In this document: one piece after another, positions 1 to 12,857 of the stretch
Layout: every line of letters starts with the position of its first letter
Position numbering within the stretch: position 1 is the stretch's first letter
Program-made: the position numbers and the translations under genes
Origin: Ciona savignyi
Lineage: Eukaryota > Chordata > Ascidiacea > Phlebobranchia > Cionidae
Length of the DNA stretch: 64,000 nucleotides
Direction: 5' to 3'
Assembly: GCA_000149265.1 (NCBI GenBank)
Contig: CH002899.1
Location: 371,470-435,469 of the forward strand
The notes under the pieces: model-generated
Seen by the model: the letters and a program-made list of their open reading frames with translations, nothing else
Databases searched by the model: none
Told to the model about the DNA's origin: nothing

Positions 1-175
1 ATAGTTTTTGGAATTTAAGATACCTGATTTGAAGCGATAGGAATTTTTCTAGCCCAAATACAAGCCAGAAACAAAGTTATTATTATTTTTTACCACCTAT
101 GTTGCTGTCAATTGTCTCTTAGAAAAGCCAACTAAATAGAAAGATTTCACTCTAAACCTATATCTAATCTGTTTA

Positions 176-3100
176 GGGAAAGAGAGGAAAAAGAGGAAAC
201 AAAGGACCAGTTGGGCAAAAAGTAAGTTTAAAAAGCAAAATTGTCCTTTCACTGCTAATGAATGATGTTATACAATATTAATTTACATATTCTGCAGGGG
301 CTCAAAGGTTCAAATGGAAATCCTGGAAATCATGGTGCTCCTGGTACACAGGTTATATCGAAATATATACATTCTTATTATCATGTGTATAGAAATTACT
401 CTAAATAAAGATTGTGCATCTACTTTTTAATGAAAATAACCATTTATTTTCTGCAGGGTAAAAGGGGACAAGATGGCCCTGTTGGTCAAAAAGGTCCAAA
501 GGTAAATTTGTATTTAACACTTCAGTTTAAAAGAATCAACTAATTTGAAAGTTTTAATTACAGTCGTGTATGAATTTATTTTTATACCTTCATAGGGAGT
601 TATTGGTGATGTTGGAGAAAAGGGAAAAGATGGAACCCAAGGTGACAGAGTAAGATATCAGCTGTTTCTCTATCCTTTCTTGTTAAACTGTTTTAACTTA
701 ATTTTAAAACAGTATAAATAATAAGTGAAATAGCTAATTTAAAGAATTTAAATGGAATAGATGGATTGGAATTACTTTTGGATTGTATTAGTTTATATTT
801 CTGCTCCTTCATTACATTAAAAAATGTAACAATTGTTTAAAGTTAAAAAGGCAGGATAATACGGCAAAACTAGTACCTAATTTAATCCATTCCAATGTAA
901 ATGTTTATATTTAAATCAAAGTTCCATTATTTTAGAGTTTTACAGTATTTACAGTTTTGATACAAAACTAAAAGATTTCGAATAAACCAATTTTGTTTTT
1001 AATTGTTTATGAATCGTTGACTGGCATTACATATGGCTATTACCATGTGCTGTATACTGGCATCGACCATGTTACCATTAAAACATTTGCCTTGATATTC
1101 ATACTTATATTTTGCTATAAACACAATTAACATCCAACGTTTCACAGGGCGGTCCTGGAAAACGTGGAAAAAGAGGTGACGTTGGTCCACATGGAAATAA
1201 AGTAAATTGGTGGTTTAGAATATACCTATTACACATGTAGTCAGGTCACTAAAGATATAGCAATATGTTTTTTTTAAAGCCTAAGAGTTGGAGTATCAAA
1301 ACCAGTCACTGTCTTCACTGTATAGTTGGTTAAGTCCTTGGAAAGAGCACCTTTCACATGTAACCAATGGTTTAAATAAAAATCAATATTTGATGAATGC
1401 CAGTATATTAATACGACTTGCATTTTCCTAATTACAGGGATAAAACATAAAATATCTTATTCTGTATCACAACACCTTTCAGTATCTTATTTAAGAATAA
1501 GAAAACTGGATTTTTGTAGTCCAGGATTAGTACTGAATAATATATGTGCATAAAGTTTTACATTTACCAATTTACAATAATAGTAATATCAACATCATCG
1601 TCATTAAGTGTGATAAAGTAAACATTGCAAATGTAAACAGAATTATTATAAGTAAGCTGTTATGGAATGACATTTTTAAAACATTTTGGTTAATAAAGCC
1701 ACAACCATTTTTTTAATTGATTTTTCCCGTTACAATTTCTAATTAACTATGCTTTTCATTACAGGGACCACCTGGACTACCTGGAGAGCATGGAGATCAA
1801 GGAAAAGTTGGTGCGTATGTAAGTAAGTAATGGTGGACTTAACAATGCATGAGGTTAGTTGATTAGAATTTTTATACCACAAAAAATTAGATTGTATTTT
1901 AAAATGAAAAATAATTATTTTACCAATACGCAAAGCACTTAAAGAAAGTGCATATGTCATTTGTTTTTACGTGTTAAAATGTTATCTATGCAGGGACTTA
2001 TTGGGCCAAGAGGATTAAAAGGAAACAAGGGTGATATAGGTGTTTCGGTAAGCTTATATAATATATCTGTTACCGCAGTTGTCTAACGATCAGTCAAACT
2101 TGTCTTTCCACATGTCTCGGCTGGTGAGCTTCATCCGAAAATTTTATAGATTGCAACCAGTCGGTTGTATCCTTGAGCAAAGCACTTAGCGGATCTCTTA
2201 ACAACTAGAAACCTTAAACCTTTAAATCATGTAGAATATACGCTTTTATTGAAGGCCACCACGAAACCTTTTCTAGTGGTTTTGTGGTGGCCATCATGAA
2301 GTCTATGACTATTGCATCTCCGACGTTTTCCCATTCAGGAGGACAAGACAGGAATATTCTATATTTATTTAAGTATATTATCTTTTTGCAGGGAAGAAAA
2401 GGAGTAAGAGGTCTTACCGGCCAAACTGGTTTAACAGCAATTAAGGTAAAAAAATGTTAATTCAATGCATATTTTATATTTTAATTGACATTGGAAAACT
2501 TATGTTCCAGGGTCCACCTGGAGCAATTGGTCCTGAAGGGCAACCTGGCCTGCCGGTAAATATTTCAAATTGCTAATATCTGTTTTGGTAGCAATCTTGT
2601 TACACATACATTTATTGCAGGGAATTATGGGGCCAACTGGATATCCTGGTTATCCAGGCCTTCAGGTGATGCAATAGAGTTAATTGTCATGCTGTACTAA
2701 GTAATTCTGTACTTATGTATGTTAATGCAGCAATGTCCTTGTGTATGCTATTTCAGCATACACATGTATTTATATATGTTTTTTATGACTGTCTCACATA
2801 TATAAATTACAGGGAGAAAGAGGCTTAAAGGGTTTTACTGGTAGAAGAGGAAGGCCTGGTGAAAAGGTAGGCATCAGTTGGTCAAGTGTAATAAGACAAA
2901 TTAAATTTAAATGTTTAATATAAGGGAAATGATGGCCACCAAGGCATCACAGGCTCACCAGGAGGATTTGGAGCACCCGTAAGTTAATCAATCACATCCC
3001 ATTCCACATCTCATTTCAACAGAATATGTTGCTATTATAGGGACCAGATGGTTTTCCTGGAGTTCCAGGTGGAAAGGGAAGAAAAGGATCCAAGGTGAGA

Positions 3101-6100
3101 ATATCGTTATATAACAAATTGTGTCCTGCTTGCAAAAAAACATAAAGTTACTGATCGTATGTACATTTAGGGCTTACCTGGAAAAGCTGGGACTTTTGGT
3201 GTCAGTGGCATTCCTGGAAAGATGGTATGTCGACAAATAGAAATATTCATCATAAGTAATCTTACAAAAGCGCAAATGCTTTTTGTATGTTTTAAAACAA
3301 TACATTTAAACAAAACTTTCTCTTAGGGTTTACATGGGGAACCCGGGCTACAAGGTTTAAAAGGTAGAAAGGGTAACCAAGGGGACAGTATACCTGGACG
3401 TCAAGGGGAACTTGGATCAAAGGGATATTTGGTTTGTTAAAAGTTATCTTCGTTAAAAAAAGTTTGTATGCTGTATGTTTATTTATTTTAAAAGGGGGAA
3501 TTTGGTGAAAGAGGAGCAAAGGGAAAAATTGGGAACCCAGGAAAAAGGGTAAAACAATTTAATTTTAATTTTGAAAACAGACATATAAAATGATTAGAAA
3601 ATATGTAGTATTAAAGAATTTATGATTTCAGGGAGTTACTGGGATTTCTGGAGCCCGTGGCTTAGAAGGTCCCAAAGGCAAAAAGGTGAACATACCATTT
3701 ATCTTAGCATAAGGTGAAAAAAATAATTGTATTTTGCAGGGTGAAATGGGTATCCAAGGTAAAGTTGGTATTCAAGGAGTGATAGGTTTACCCGTAAGTT
3801 AATTGTACATTAAATGTATGAATAATGTATGAATGAACCATCTTGTAAGTAGTAAATTTTCGGCAGGGTTTGTTTGGAATCAAGGGAATCAAAGGAGAAA
3901 AGGGAAATCCTGGATACGGTGTAAGATATTAAAATGTTTTAATTTTGTCAAAACTATATAAGATAAAATTTACAGATAGTGGAAGGTCAAGCTGGCGCAG
4001 ATGGATTGCCTGGTCAAAATGGATTACCGGTTAGTTTTAAAGAGTAAAACTGTTAAATTTGTTTAAAACATTATAATCCACAGGGCAGTGTAGGTATCCC
4101 CGGTCCATCAGGAGAAAAAGGTGAAAAAGGAATGAAAGGTTATACAGGATTTGCTGGACTTATAGGACCAAAGGGGAGACCTGGAAATGAGGTTTGCAAA
4201 ATTAAAATTGACTTTGCTTAAACACCATATACATTATAAAATTGTATATAATTTAAAAAAAATATGTTTTGTAGGGTTTAAATGGAGAGATGGGTAAACC
4301 TGGCAAGCTTGGAAGTACAGGACGTAAAGGTATTGCTGGAAAAAGTGGGCCAAAAGGATATAATGGTCGAAAAGGAAATCGGGTTAGTTATATCTTAAAC
4401 TTTGTCCAACAGATAGCTCAACTTAATTGTTCGGAGCAGTTTTTAAAACATCTATACGCAACAAACTGTTATGGCTTTGAAAACTCATCTGTAAAGTGTG
4501 TTGCTTTCTGACGATATAAACTTTGACAATTATGAATGTCAATTTTCCCATCAAAGGAGATAGAAAAACCTATACTATTCTGTTTATGTGTAACTAATGC
4601 ATATTTCGTACTGGTACTAAAAGATAAAATGCTTTGTCTAAACAGGGTAGAATTGGTGGAAAAGGTCATAAAGGTGAAAAGGGAGTTGCTGGTATAAAGG
4701 TGAGCAATTCAGTTTTTGAAGCACAATCAAATTAATAATAATTTTAGCCCAGTAATATGTAAAAAAAACCGGTGAGTGATGATTTAAGGCAACAATTTTA
4801 ATGTTGGTACCTCACATACATAGTTCTTAACTGCTGTCCTTTAAACTGTATGTGACTCTTAANNNNNNNNNNNNNNNNNNNNNNNNNNNNNNNNNNNNNN
4901 NNNNNNNNNNNNNNNNNNNNNNNNNNNNNNNNNNNNNNNNNNNNNNNNNNNNNNNNNNNNNNNNNNNNNNNNNNNNNNNNNNNNNNNNNNNNNNNNNNNN
5001 NNNNNNNNNNNNNNNNNNNNNNNNNNNNNNNNNNNNNNNNNNNNNNNNNNNNNNNNNNNNNNNNNNNNNNNNNNNNNNCTTAACTAAATGCATAGACCCC
5101 AGTGGTTAATTAGTTTGTGGATGTTTTTTTCAAGTAATCACATGCAATAGCATGCCAGCCCCGTATATTTTAACTATGTCAAACACAAGGAACGGAAATG
5201 AGCCGTTGGTTAAATAAGTTTCAGCGTCTATTTCGTTCCTTTAATTTGACTGGTAGCAGACATCTTAGGAGCATTTACAAGGTGGGTGGGTACATTAGGT
5301 GTTACATGTGAATAACTGTTATATAGCTTATATTTTTAATGTCCCTAGGGAAAGATCGGCATCCCAGGAACACCTGGTATAAAGGGCGCTAAAGGACTGC
5401 CGGTAACAACATTAAGTAAAAAATAAAAATCTACAAATAATTTATAAATCATACATTCTAGGGAAGCGCCGGTGAAAAGGGTTTGCCTGGGCGAAAAGGA
5501 AAACAAGGAACCCAAGTAAGTATATGCTATTGTATTGTATATATAGTGATTAACAATTTTTCAAACTGCAGCTACGGAAAATTCTCAGTTATTAGGTAAT
5601 CTATATAATTACAGGGGAGACCTGGTAGTGTTGGTCCTGATGGAAAAAGAATAAATGGAATGAAGGTACATTGATCATTAATATATAAAATTGCCATAGA
5701 GAGTTTATTTTGTAGGGTGAAAAAGGTCAATCCGGTGAAAAGGGAGAATCTGGTCTTATCGGACCTCTGGTAAGTGACTAACTCCAATTTGGCATAACTA
5801 AATGATATTTTGTTAAACAGGGAAAACCAGGAATTGTCGGAAAAGTAGGCAAGCAAGGAAAACCTGGAATCAAAGTAAGAATACAGTATAAAAATTTAAG
5901 GAATGTGCAATACACTACTTTTTTTATTAAATAGGGTGTTCAGGGAATTCCAGGGTTTAATGGAACAGTTGGAGCACAAGGGCAATTAGGGATAACAGGA
6001 CCACAGGGGAAAAAGGGCGCAAAAGGACCAAAAGGTGAGCAAGGTGTGCATGGAGACAAGGGAGGAATTGGTCGAAAAGGACTGCAAGGATTAAAGGTAA

Positions 6101-8787
6101 TAAATGCCTTATGGTAATCTAATTTCATTCTTTAACAAAAACATACAGGGGGAAAAAGTACATGGTTTAAGAGGAAGCAGAGGTGCCAAAGGTGAAAAGG
6201 TTTGTTGCATATAATTCTTCTATATTGTCTGGCCCAAAAGCTTGGTTAGTTAATGTGTTTCATTTCAGCCGAATGGTTGCTGAATTGAATGTGATCATTG
6301 TCTGAAACCCAGTAAATTTGTTACTTGTGTGAAATTGCTTCCTTAAGTATTTGCGTGTTATTCTGATGATTGCCAGTGTGATAAGGCCCCTTTAATTTTT
6401 GCATTTTTAGTGATAAAACAATAATTTACTTTCTATATTATATAAAGTGTTCTAACGCATACTTGCGTATTATTTTTTTAATAATTAGGGTATGGAAGGC
6501 CCCATTGGATTACCAGGAGCAAAAGGGAAAATTGGAATAGATGGAATAACTGGAATTAAAGGACCTAAAGGGTTTAAGGTGTGATTTGTGATTTAAGATT
6601 TTTTTAAATACCTTTTCTGCTATGTTAATAATTTTGCCAGGGAAACATCGGACCTAATGGTACAAATGGTAAGGCAGGACCCAAGGGACCGCCGGTAAGA
6701 CTTGGTTTAACTTACTACAGCGAATGAACTAAACATTGTTTTTATGCAGGGAAAAGTTGGAGGCTCCTTGGAAGACTTAGTAAGTTAACACATACCAAGT
6801 TTGCAACCTGACAATATGTTAACACTGGTATATTTTCAGAAAAACGTGACAGACGAACTATCTCGAAAGATTCTCTCCAATTACAAACTTGTATGTATAA
6901 ATAGATTTAATTTTATTTTTTCATTTAATAAAGGATTAATGTTATATTTCAATCAAATACAGGATAGAGGGGATTTTGAACAATTTTCTACAAACCTGTT
7001 TCATTTATATGCAACAGTTATATTGCACCAATCATCTCCAATGGGAACCTCATATTTCCCTGCACGAACATGTCGGGATTTATTATTATCTCACCCAAGT
7101 TTGCCAAATGGTAAGTCCTAGTATTTTTTTAAACTACAAAGGTTTTAAACCGTTTGTACTTATATCCTTTGTACCATTGAATAGTATACTTGTGCTTATT
7201 TGCTAAAACATTGAATACAGATGGTAACAGGAGTTTTTTGGTATGTTGTATATGATAAGGGCTTTGCTTCACTTTTGATTCAACCCATTAATTTAAGCAA
7301 GTGTGCAAATGCCCAAGGAGAACATCCAACTTCCACAAGGCTGGGTTTGTACCTGCAGTCTTCTGAATTAGCTACCAGCACAGAAGATCTAAGCTATTCC
7401 AATAAAATTTTGTGCTCTCTATAATACCTTTTGCTTAATTTGTTTCTAGGTTACTACTACATTGATCCCAATGAAGGATGTTTTAAAGATGCCATACAGG
7501 TGTATTGTAATTTCACAGAAGGTGGATCCACGTGCGTGCAACCAAGAAAAAACAAAGTACTTAATGTTAAATTTAAAAGAAACAATATTCAAGTTAAACA
7601 ACTGATTCTTTATAAAAATGACTGATGATGGTTGGTATTGATACAACAAATCTATAATTCAGAGGGCTGTTTTAAATAAAGCTTTTGGAAATACAGCCTT
7701 TCAGAAACATAAGTCATGTATATATACAATACAGGTAATATATATTGTTAATTTCTTTAGCTTCCATATCAAAAATGGACGACAGGAAGACGATATCATT
7801 ATCGAAAATATTTATGGTGGAGAAGATATGCTGGTGGACACATGATTGATTATACAGCAAACCGTGTACAACTTAAAATACTTCGCCGTTTTAGTAGATA
7901 TGTGACTCAGGTTAGTAAAAGAAGTATTGACCAGGGCCGGTTTTAGGCTGGTTTGACCGATTAGATCAAATTGGGCCCCGCACCTTGAAGGGGCCCCGCG
8001 CTAGCGGGGGTCTTTTTGTATTACAAGGTTTAAAATACTACTGAAACGTAAAATAATAAGTGAAATATTATTCTTTCTCATAATATCAATTTGTTATGCA
8101 TCGTAACTAAGTCAAAATTATGTGTCTGCCTGTTACGTCATAATGAATATGGTTGCTAAACAATATATCGTAAATAAGCATCCACATTGCCTTTAATTTG
8201 TTTTATAGCAAGTATTAAATGTCTATTTTTGTAGTTTGTATGTATGTATTTTATGATATATAAACACCCATCAATTTTGCTATGAAGAGTAGGGGCCCCG
8301 CCATCACATTTCTAATTGGACCCCGCGGTTCCTAGCACCGGGCCTGGTATTGACATACTAGTACAAAAGTCTAGGTTATACTACTCATTTATTACTCATA
8401 CAGGAATTCAAATTCAAATGTAAAGGTGTTGTGGCTGCCTATGACACGCAACACAGCAGTTACGCAAGTGCTTTAAAGTACAGAGGGGATGATGGGAGTG
8501 TGCACAAGCTTTTAGATGGAGAGGCAGCTTACTATATTGGCCATGACGGATGTCAAGTAAGTTTAAGTATTTCAGTTCTATAACAAAAGCAAAATGTATT
8601 CAATTTTACGTCATTCAGACATTTAAAATTTAATTTTACACAGTTCAGGACAATGGTTGATGCAGAGACCCAGTTTACGATTAGAACTACCGATCTTACC
8701 CTACTACCTGTGCGTGACTTTTCTGTGGCTAATGTGAATCGATTTAGCAAGTTTGGACTTGATATTGGAAATGTATGCTATCTCTGA
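176..8787 (+). CDS. Fibrillar collagen alpha chain, 3' part of gene (5' truncated by window)
   Basis: Secreted structural protein of extracellular-matrix fibrils. Seen: about 32 short exons of uninterrupted Gly-X-Y codons, almost all starting with a Gly codon and 45, 54, 90, 108 or 162 bp long, the classic fibrillar-collagen pattern. Helix exons: 176-220, 298-351, 457-501, 596-649, 1148-1201, 1765-1818, 1994-2047, 2392-2445, 2511-2555, 2621-2665, 2813-2866, 2925-2978, 3041-3094, 3171-3224, 3327-3431, 3495-3548, 3632-3685, 3740-3793, 3867-3920, 3976-4029, 4084-4191, 4275-4382, 4646-4699, 5349-5402, 5462-5515, 5615-5665, 5716-5769, 5821-5874, 5935-6096, 6149-6199, 6489-6578, 6641-6694; one or more may lie in the gap at 4863-5078. 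Helix end and COLFI C-propeptide: 6750-6779, 6840-6890, 6963-7110, 7450-7556, 7761-7910, 8404-8556, 8644-8787 (stop TGA). The propeptide shows the family hallmarks [16 protein letters not shown], and a terminal [11 protein letters not shown]. Odd: five breaks in the Gly periodicity (see findings). A polyadenylation signal AATAAA lies at 9071. Clade (A or B) not resolved. Confidence 0.95.
2075..2200 (+). repeat. Degenerate SINE-like fragment in collagen intron
   Basis: The stretch around 2158-2195 (AGTCGGTTGT, TCCTTGAGCAAAGCACTTAG) matches the conserved core of the better-preserved SINE copies at about 24.9 kb and 62.2 kb. The tRNA-like head is not clear here. Confidence 0.5.
2254..2292. repeat. 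Near-perfect stem-loop in collagen intron
   Basis: A 15-bp stem beginning GGCCACCAC pairs with its inverted copy ending GTGGTGGCC around a 9-base loop; the only imperfection is one G.T wobble. It lies in the intron between exons 1994-2047 and 2392-2445. The flanking intron resembles the dispersed SINE family, so it may be part of a repeat. Confidence 0.6.
4863..5078. other. Assembly gap (run of N) inside collagen gene
   Basis: About 216 unresolved bases between helix exons 4646-4699 and 5349-5402. One or more 54-bp helix exons could be hidden here, so the helix length cannot be counted from this assembly. Confidence 0.99.
7932..8346. mobile_element. Non-autonomous hAT-like element (MITE) in collagen intron
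   Basis: 415-bp element with terminal inverted repeats CAGGGCCGG and CCGGGCCTG, flanked on both sides by the perfect 8-bp duplication GTATTGAC (7924-7931 and 8347-8354). An 8-bp target duplication with CAG...CTG ends is typical of the hAT superfamily. It has no transposase reading frame. GC-rich subterminal segments (GGGGCCCCGC) occur at both ends. It sits in the intron between C-propeptide exons 7761-7910 and 8404-8556. Confidence 0.9.
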
Positions 8788-9882
8788 CACTTAATGTTAA
8801 AAATTGTCAAAAAAGTTGACCATTTAAGAAAACTTAAGGGGTTGCAATGAGTAAGCGAACAAATTGTAGGGTCTCTTTTATGGGTGGAACAACCTAGAGA
8901 TACTATTTTTAATGAGACGGGGTAAAGTATAAATTTAATACCAAAAAAGGAAGTTTTCTTCTCATTTCCAATTAACACTGTGGTCCTTGCGAATCGAGTT
9001 CAATTTTGATTTCATTGAAGTTGTATTGTAGTGACATTAGAAAAATATAATGTGATACATGCACTGTGTCAATAAACTAACGCAATATTTTAAACCTTTA
9101 AATGATGCATAAATTTCACATCCGTACTGCAGAATATAAAAGATTAAAAGCACCCCTAACCGAGTTGAATATTGGTAAAATACCATATCTAAGTCCTTTA
9201 TAGTGTTTTGTTTGCAACCTATACATCAATTGTGTATAAAATTTGTACCTAATCAAATTATAAATGTTCGCAAAGATTGTTTTAATATACACTATTTTTG
9301 CGGTTTTCACAGTGACCAAGTAGTAAATTCTAGCCTTAGGTGTTTTAAATTAAAATTGAGTGTACATGCATTATTATGTTACCAAATGGCTTCGCACACA
9401 CATGCATGATGTAGTGTACAGGCTTTGACTATATAGGCTCCTTTAAACAACTTTATTGCATTGTTGTTGTTTTTTGTTTTTTTTTGGCCTAACGTAACTT
9501 ATTATTCTTTTCTTTCATCCTTCCGCCTCATTTCTTGATTTCTTTCAGCATAAGTTTCGTTTTGCATAATAACTTTTCAATGCACATTAACTATCATTGT
9601 TGTAAAATACACATTTAGATATTTGTGGTTGTTTTGTTTCATTAAATCTGGAACTATAGGATACAGCAATAGTCGTCAATAAACTAAAGATTTATTAAAA
9701 AAATAATTGACTGCGTTGAAGGCAGACTTTTCCACCATTTGGCAACATCTTAAGGTGTGCGATTGTCGTACAACAAGCTTTATTAAACTTGTATGTGACG
9801 AAACAAACAAGCGAATAGTTGGTGGTTTCGTGTGAAATTGACTGTTGTTCTTTTGGTGCAGCAATCAATAGAACAAGTTGAT
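8788..9882. other. Collagen 3' UTR and spacer
   Basis: AT-rich. A polyadenylation signal AATAAA occurs at 9071. I see no exon or RNA gene here; the reading frames at 9.1-9.4 kb lack protein-like composition. Confidence 0.5.
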
Positions 9883-12857
9883 ATGTTGCTGATTAGTGCT
9901 GTTTTATTCATAATATTGGTAGCCTTTCCACCAACCAAAGGGAAATTGGCAAAGGTGGATATACCACAAGGTATGAATGTAACATTGTTAGATTTTTTTG
10001 TTAATGAAGAATTGGCCCTATTTTGCCAGTTAGGAGTTCAAAATGCATCGCTTTTAGAATGGAGGTTTTACAGGTAGGCAAGTTGAAAGTTTGGTGTGTA
10101 TTCCAATATTCTTTGGAAATTAAAATGGTTTAATATTGGTTATTTAGTTACAAGGACGCCGTTCGCCGACAATACCTCCCAGATAATGGAAAATATCCAA
10201 CCGTAGAAGTGTCAAACGTGAACTCCAATTCAATTTTGCGTATATCCCCACTTGTCCTTAGCGATGCAGGTAGCCTATATGTGATACTGAAACCACTATG
10301 AAATTTCCTTGAGATTGTGTTTTCTTTGTCCGAAAGTGGCATGATGCCGGTGATTTAAACAGGAAGATACGATTGTTTGGTTGGTAAGATTATGGTGGCT
10401 TCATGGCGAGTGAGTCTTCGTACAGTAGAGTCCATGCGGTATATTTTGAAAGCGAGAGGACAGACACCACGGGACCCCACGGTACGAATACATTATGCAG
10501 ACCGTGGCTTTCAAACATAAAGAAAGTTTTAATATCCTTAACAAAAATCAAACTTGCCAACCATCCTAGACTAGAATATAGTATATTATTCTTATTGTAT
10601 GTCCTTGTTAACGGGAAAACACGTAATATAGGATATTCATGTTATATATGTCCTTGTTAACGGGAAAACGCGTAAGATTCATCATATGGGCAATCGTCAC
10701 TTTATCTTACTTATTGGTCCACTGTCGGATTATCAGAGTTGTTAGAGTGTGCTGATTATTATTGATACGTTCCGTTAGTTTTAGTGGAATTAATTCACTG
10801 TGACGGGCGATTAACGCTACAGTATTAGTGCTTTGCCTATGGACACAACCGTCTAGCCAGCGTTTGGTTTTAATCCAATGACCGTTCGACTGCCTGCAGA
10901 CTGTCGATTATTAGCGATTAAGCTATCCGGCAAAACTATCTGTTTATTTTTTTTAGATAATTCGAGATAAAAGTATTGGATTACACTGGACTGCTTGGAC
11001 CGACTGTGACGGTTGTGCTGGAAACGGTGAGCGTAAAAGGTAAATAATTTGCTATTCGATGACCATATAAATATAAAAATTATATATTATCCATAATAGT
11101 GTAATTCCGTTCTTAAACTAGATTTTCCACATTGTTATAAGCTGTATTATGACAATGAGCTATTTTTTGTTTATCCCGATGAATGGAAAACCAAGGGGTC
11201 AACACACGGACAATTCGACAGAATCCACAAATTATGTAATATCACTAATAATGTTAAAATGCAATGAAACTAAAGAATAATGGGTTCTTCACAGTACGTT
11301 GTAGTGTTTCGATCTAAGCTCACCGCCTCGTGTTAAACGCCTTGCATTCATATACAAAAAAAACTAAACATCGTTTAACAATAATAAAATTTACAACTTG
11401 TCATTTTAATAGAATTCCCCAACTCCCCCTTCGGATTCAATTTAACTCTAGTTTGAAAACTTAACCTTACCTTAACCCTGTTGTCTATTTATTTTTTTAA
11501 TCAATGTCGATTAAATCGATCTGCGAATCTACACGTTAAATTTTTATTTAATCTGCTGTCGATATTATACAGTGGCAACTTAATTTAGACAAATTGTCGA
11601 CACGGCAAGTTTATTTTGGAGATTTGTCCGTTCATATATATATTATACACAGATTCGGATTCTGTTATGTCAGTTGGGGTAGTGAAACTGCTCATTGCAG
11701 TTCGCGCGAGATGCCTGTAATGTTGCGCACTTTAGCTCGAAGTCGAACGGAGGAACTACTCGTAGACGTTTGCTACGATCATTGCACCGAAGAACTTTGT
11801 AAGTATAAATTCCTCAATATAGTCACCATCGATCGCTTCTTTGCATCCTATTTTTTGCAGCACCGCTATTTGTACGCGAACAGCGAATCCAAGTTAAAAA
11901 CGGCGCCAGTGTTAAATTTTCCTGCCATCAAAACACAAGTACACAGTCTTCTGTAAGATGGGAGTTGAACGGAGTCACGTTGAAGCGTAATGATGTTAGT
12001 TACGGATACGTCGCTTCGAAGTCTGTGTATGTGTCCAAAGACAACCGCCTCTTCTATAATAATATCCATATGCCAAAAGGTGGCTCGATAAGGTAATTAA
12101 TTAACAGTATTACATTATTTGACTCTTAATCTTAAAAATATAAAGGTATAAGAAACAAAACTTTGTGCGTGTATTAACTATGTCAAACTCGTGTGCATTC
12201 ACTTACATGTTTAATCAAGATTGGCATAATTTTGGGCTCATATTATATTTATTGCAAATTAACGTTATATTCAAACAAATGAAATCATATTAAGTCGCCA
12301 ACGAATTTGGTCTGATGTTTTGCTGACAATTGAGTGATTTTTTTTTTAAATTTATACTATATGAGCAGATCTGTAAGCTAAAATGTTTAGATCAGGGGTG
12401 GGCAACCTGCGGCACCGGAGCCACATGCGGCTCTTTCATCCTTCTAATGCGGCTCTTCTTAAGAATTAATAAGTTTAATAACTATTCTTTTATTGCAAAA
12501 ATAATTAGTTTTGCGGCTCCCAGTGATTTTACTTTTGTGGAATATCGGTTAAAAAGGCTCTTTAAATGCAAAAGGTTGCCGACCCATACTTTAGATTATT
12601 TCAAATCATTTATATTTTAGAGTTTAATTAAGTACGTGTTCTTTGGCAACAGATTTGCTTGTGTTATGAATCGAAAACGTCGGATTGTTTTTAATCTTGT
12701 TGTCGCCCCACTTATCACCATCGACGTAGCAAGTTTCTTAGATCATCTCCATTGGATGGCGATAACGAGCGCGATACAGGTAACTGTCTTCATGGTGGCG
12801 TTAACCTTTTATGCCGCTGCGCGATCATTTGCCGACGACATTAGTTTGGATGTATAA
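9883..12857 (+). CDS. FAM187: FAM187-like two-Ig-domain single-pass membrane protein
   Basis: Seven exons joined in phase: 9883-10073, 10148-10269, 10363-10481, 10957-11039, 11653-11798, 11861-12092, 12653-12857; 365 residues (human FAM187 proteins are of similar size). Order: hydrophobic signal peptide (MLLISAVLFIILVAF), a first Ig-like domain closing with the DAGRYDC motif, a linker with W-T-A-W-T-D-C-D-G-C followed by ER-KR-FGFCYV, a second Ig domain (C...W, second Cys in FACV), then a C-terminal membrane segment near VTVFMVALTFYAAA. The linker WxxWxxCxxC...R.GxC between Ig domains is, to my knowledge, characteristic of FAM187. Cell-surface adhesion or recognition is inferred; function in the family is poorly known. 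The start ATG is at the signal peptide; a possible 3' splice site at 9861 just upstream means an untranslated first exon may exist. A hAT-like element lies in the last intron. Confidence 0.82.
10599..10673. repeat. Short tandem duplication in FAM187-like intron
   Basis: TATGTCCTTGTTAACGGGAA followed by AACRCGTAA occurs twice, about 43 bp apart (about 10599 and 10642), between exons 10363-10481 and 10957-11039. Confidence 0.8.
12393..12588. mobile_element. Short hAT-like MITE in last intron of FAM187-like gene
   Basis: 196 bp, starting CAGGGGTGGGCAACC and ending GGTTGCCGACCCATA, which are imperfect inverted repeats. The flanks gtttagat (12385-12392) and ctttagat (12589-12596) match at 7 of 8 positions, a slightly decayed 8-bp target duplication. 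Subterminal TGCGGCTC repeats resemble common animal hAT MITEs. No coding capacity. Confidence 0.82.

Noticed and set aside
4827-5109. Reading frames spanning the N run
   Set aside because: They consist almost entirely of unresolved bases.
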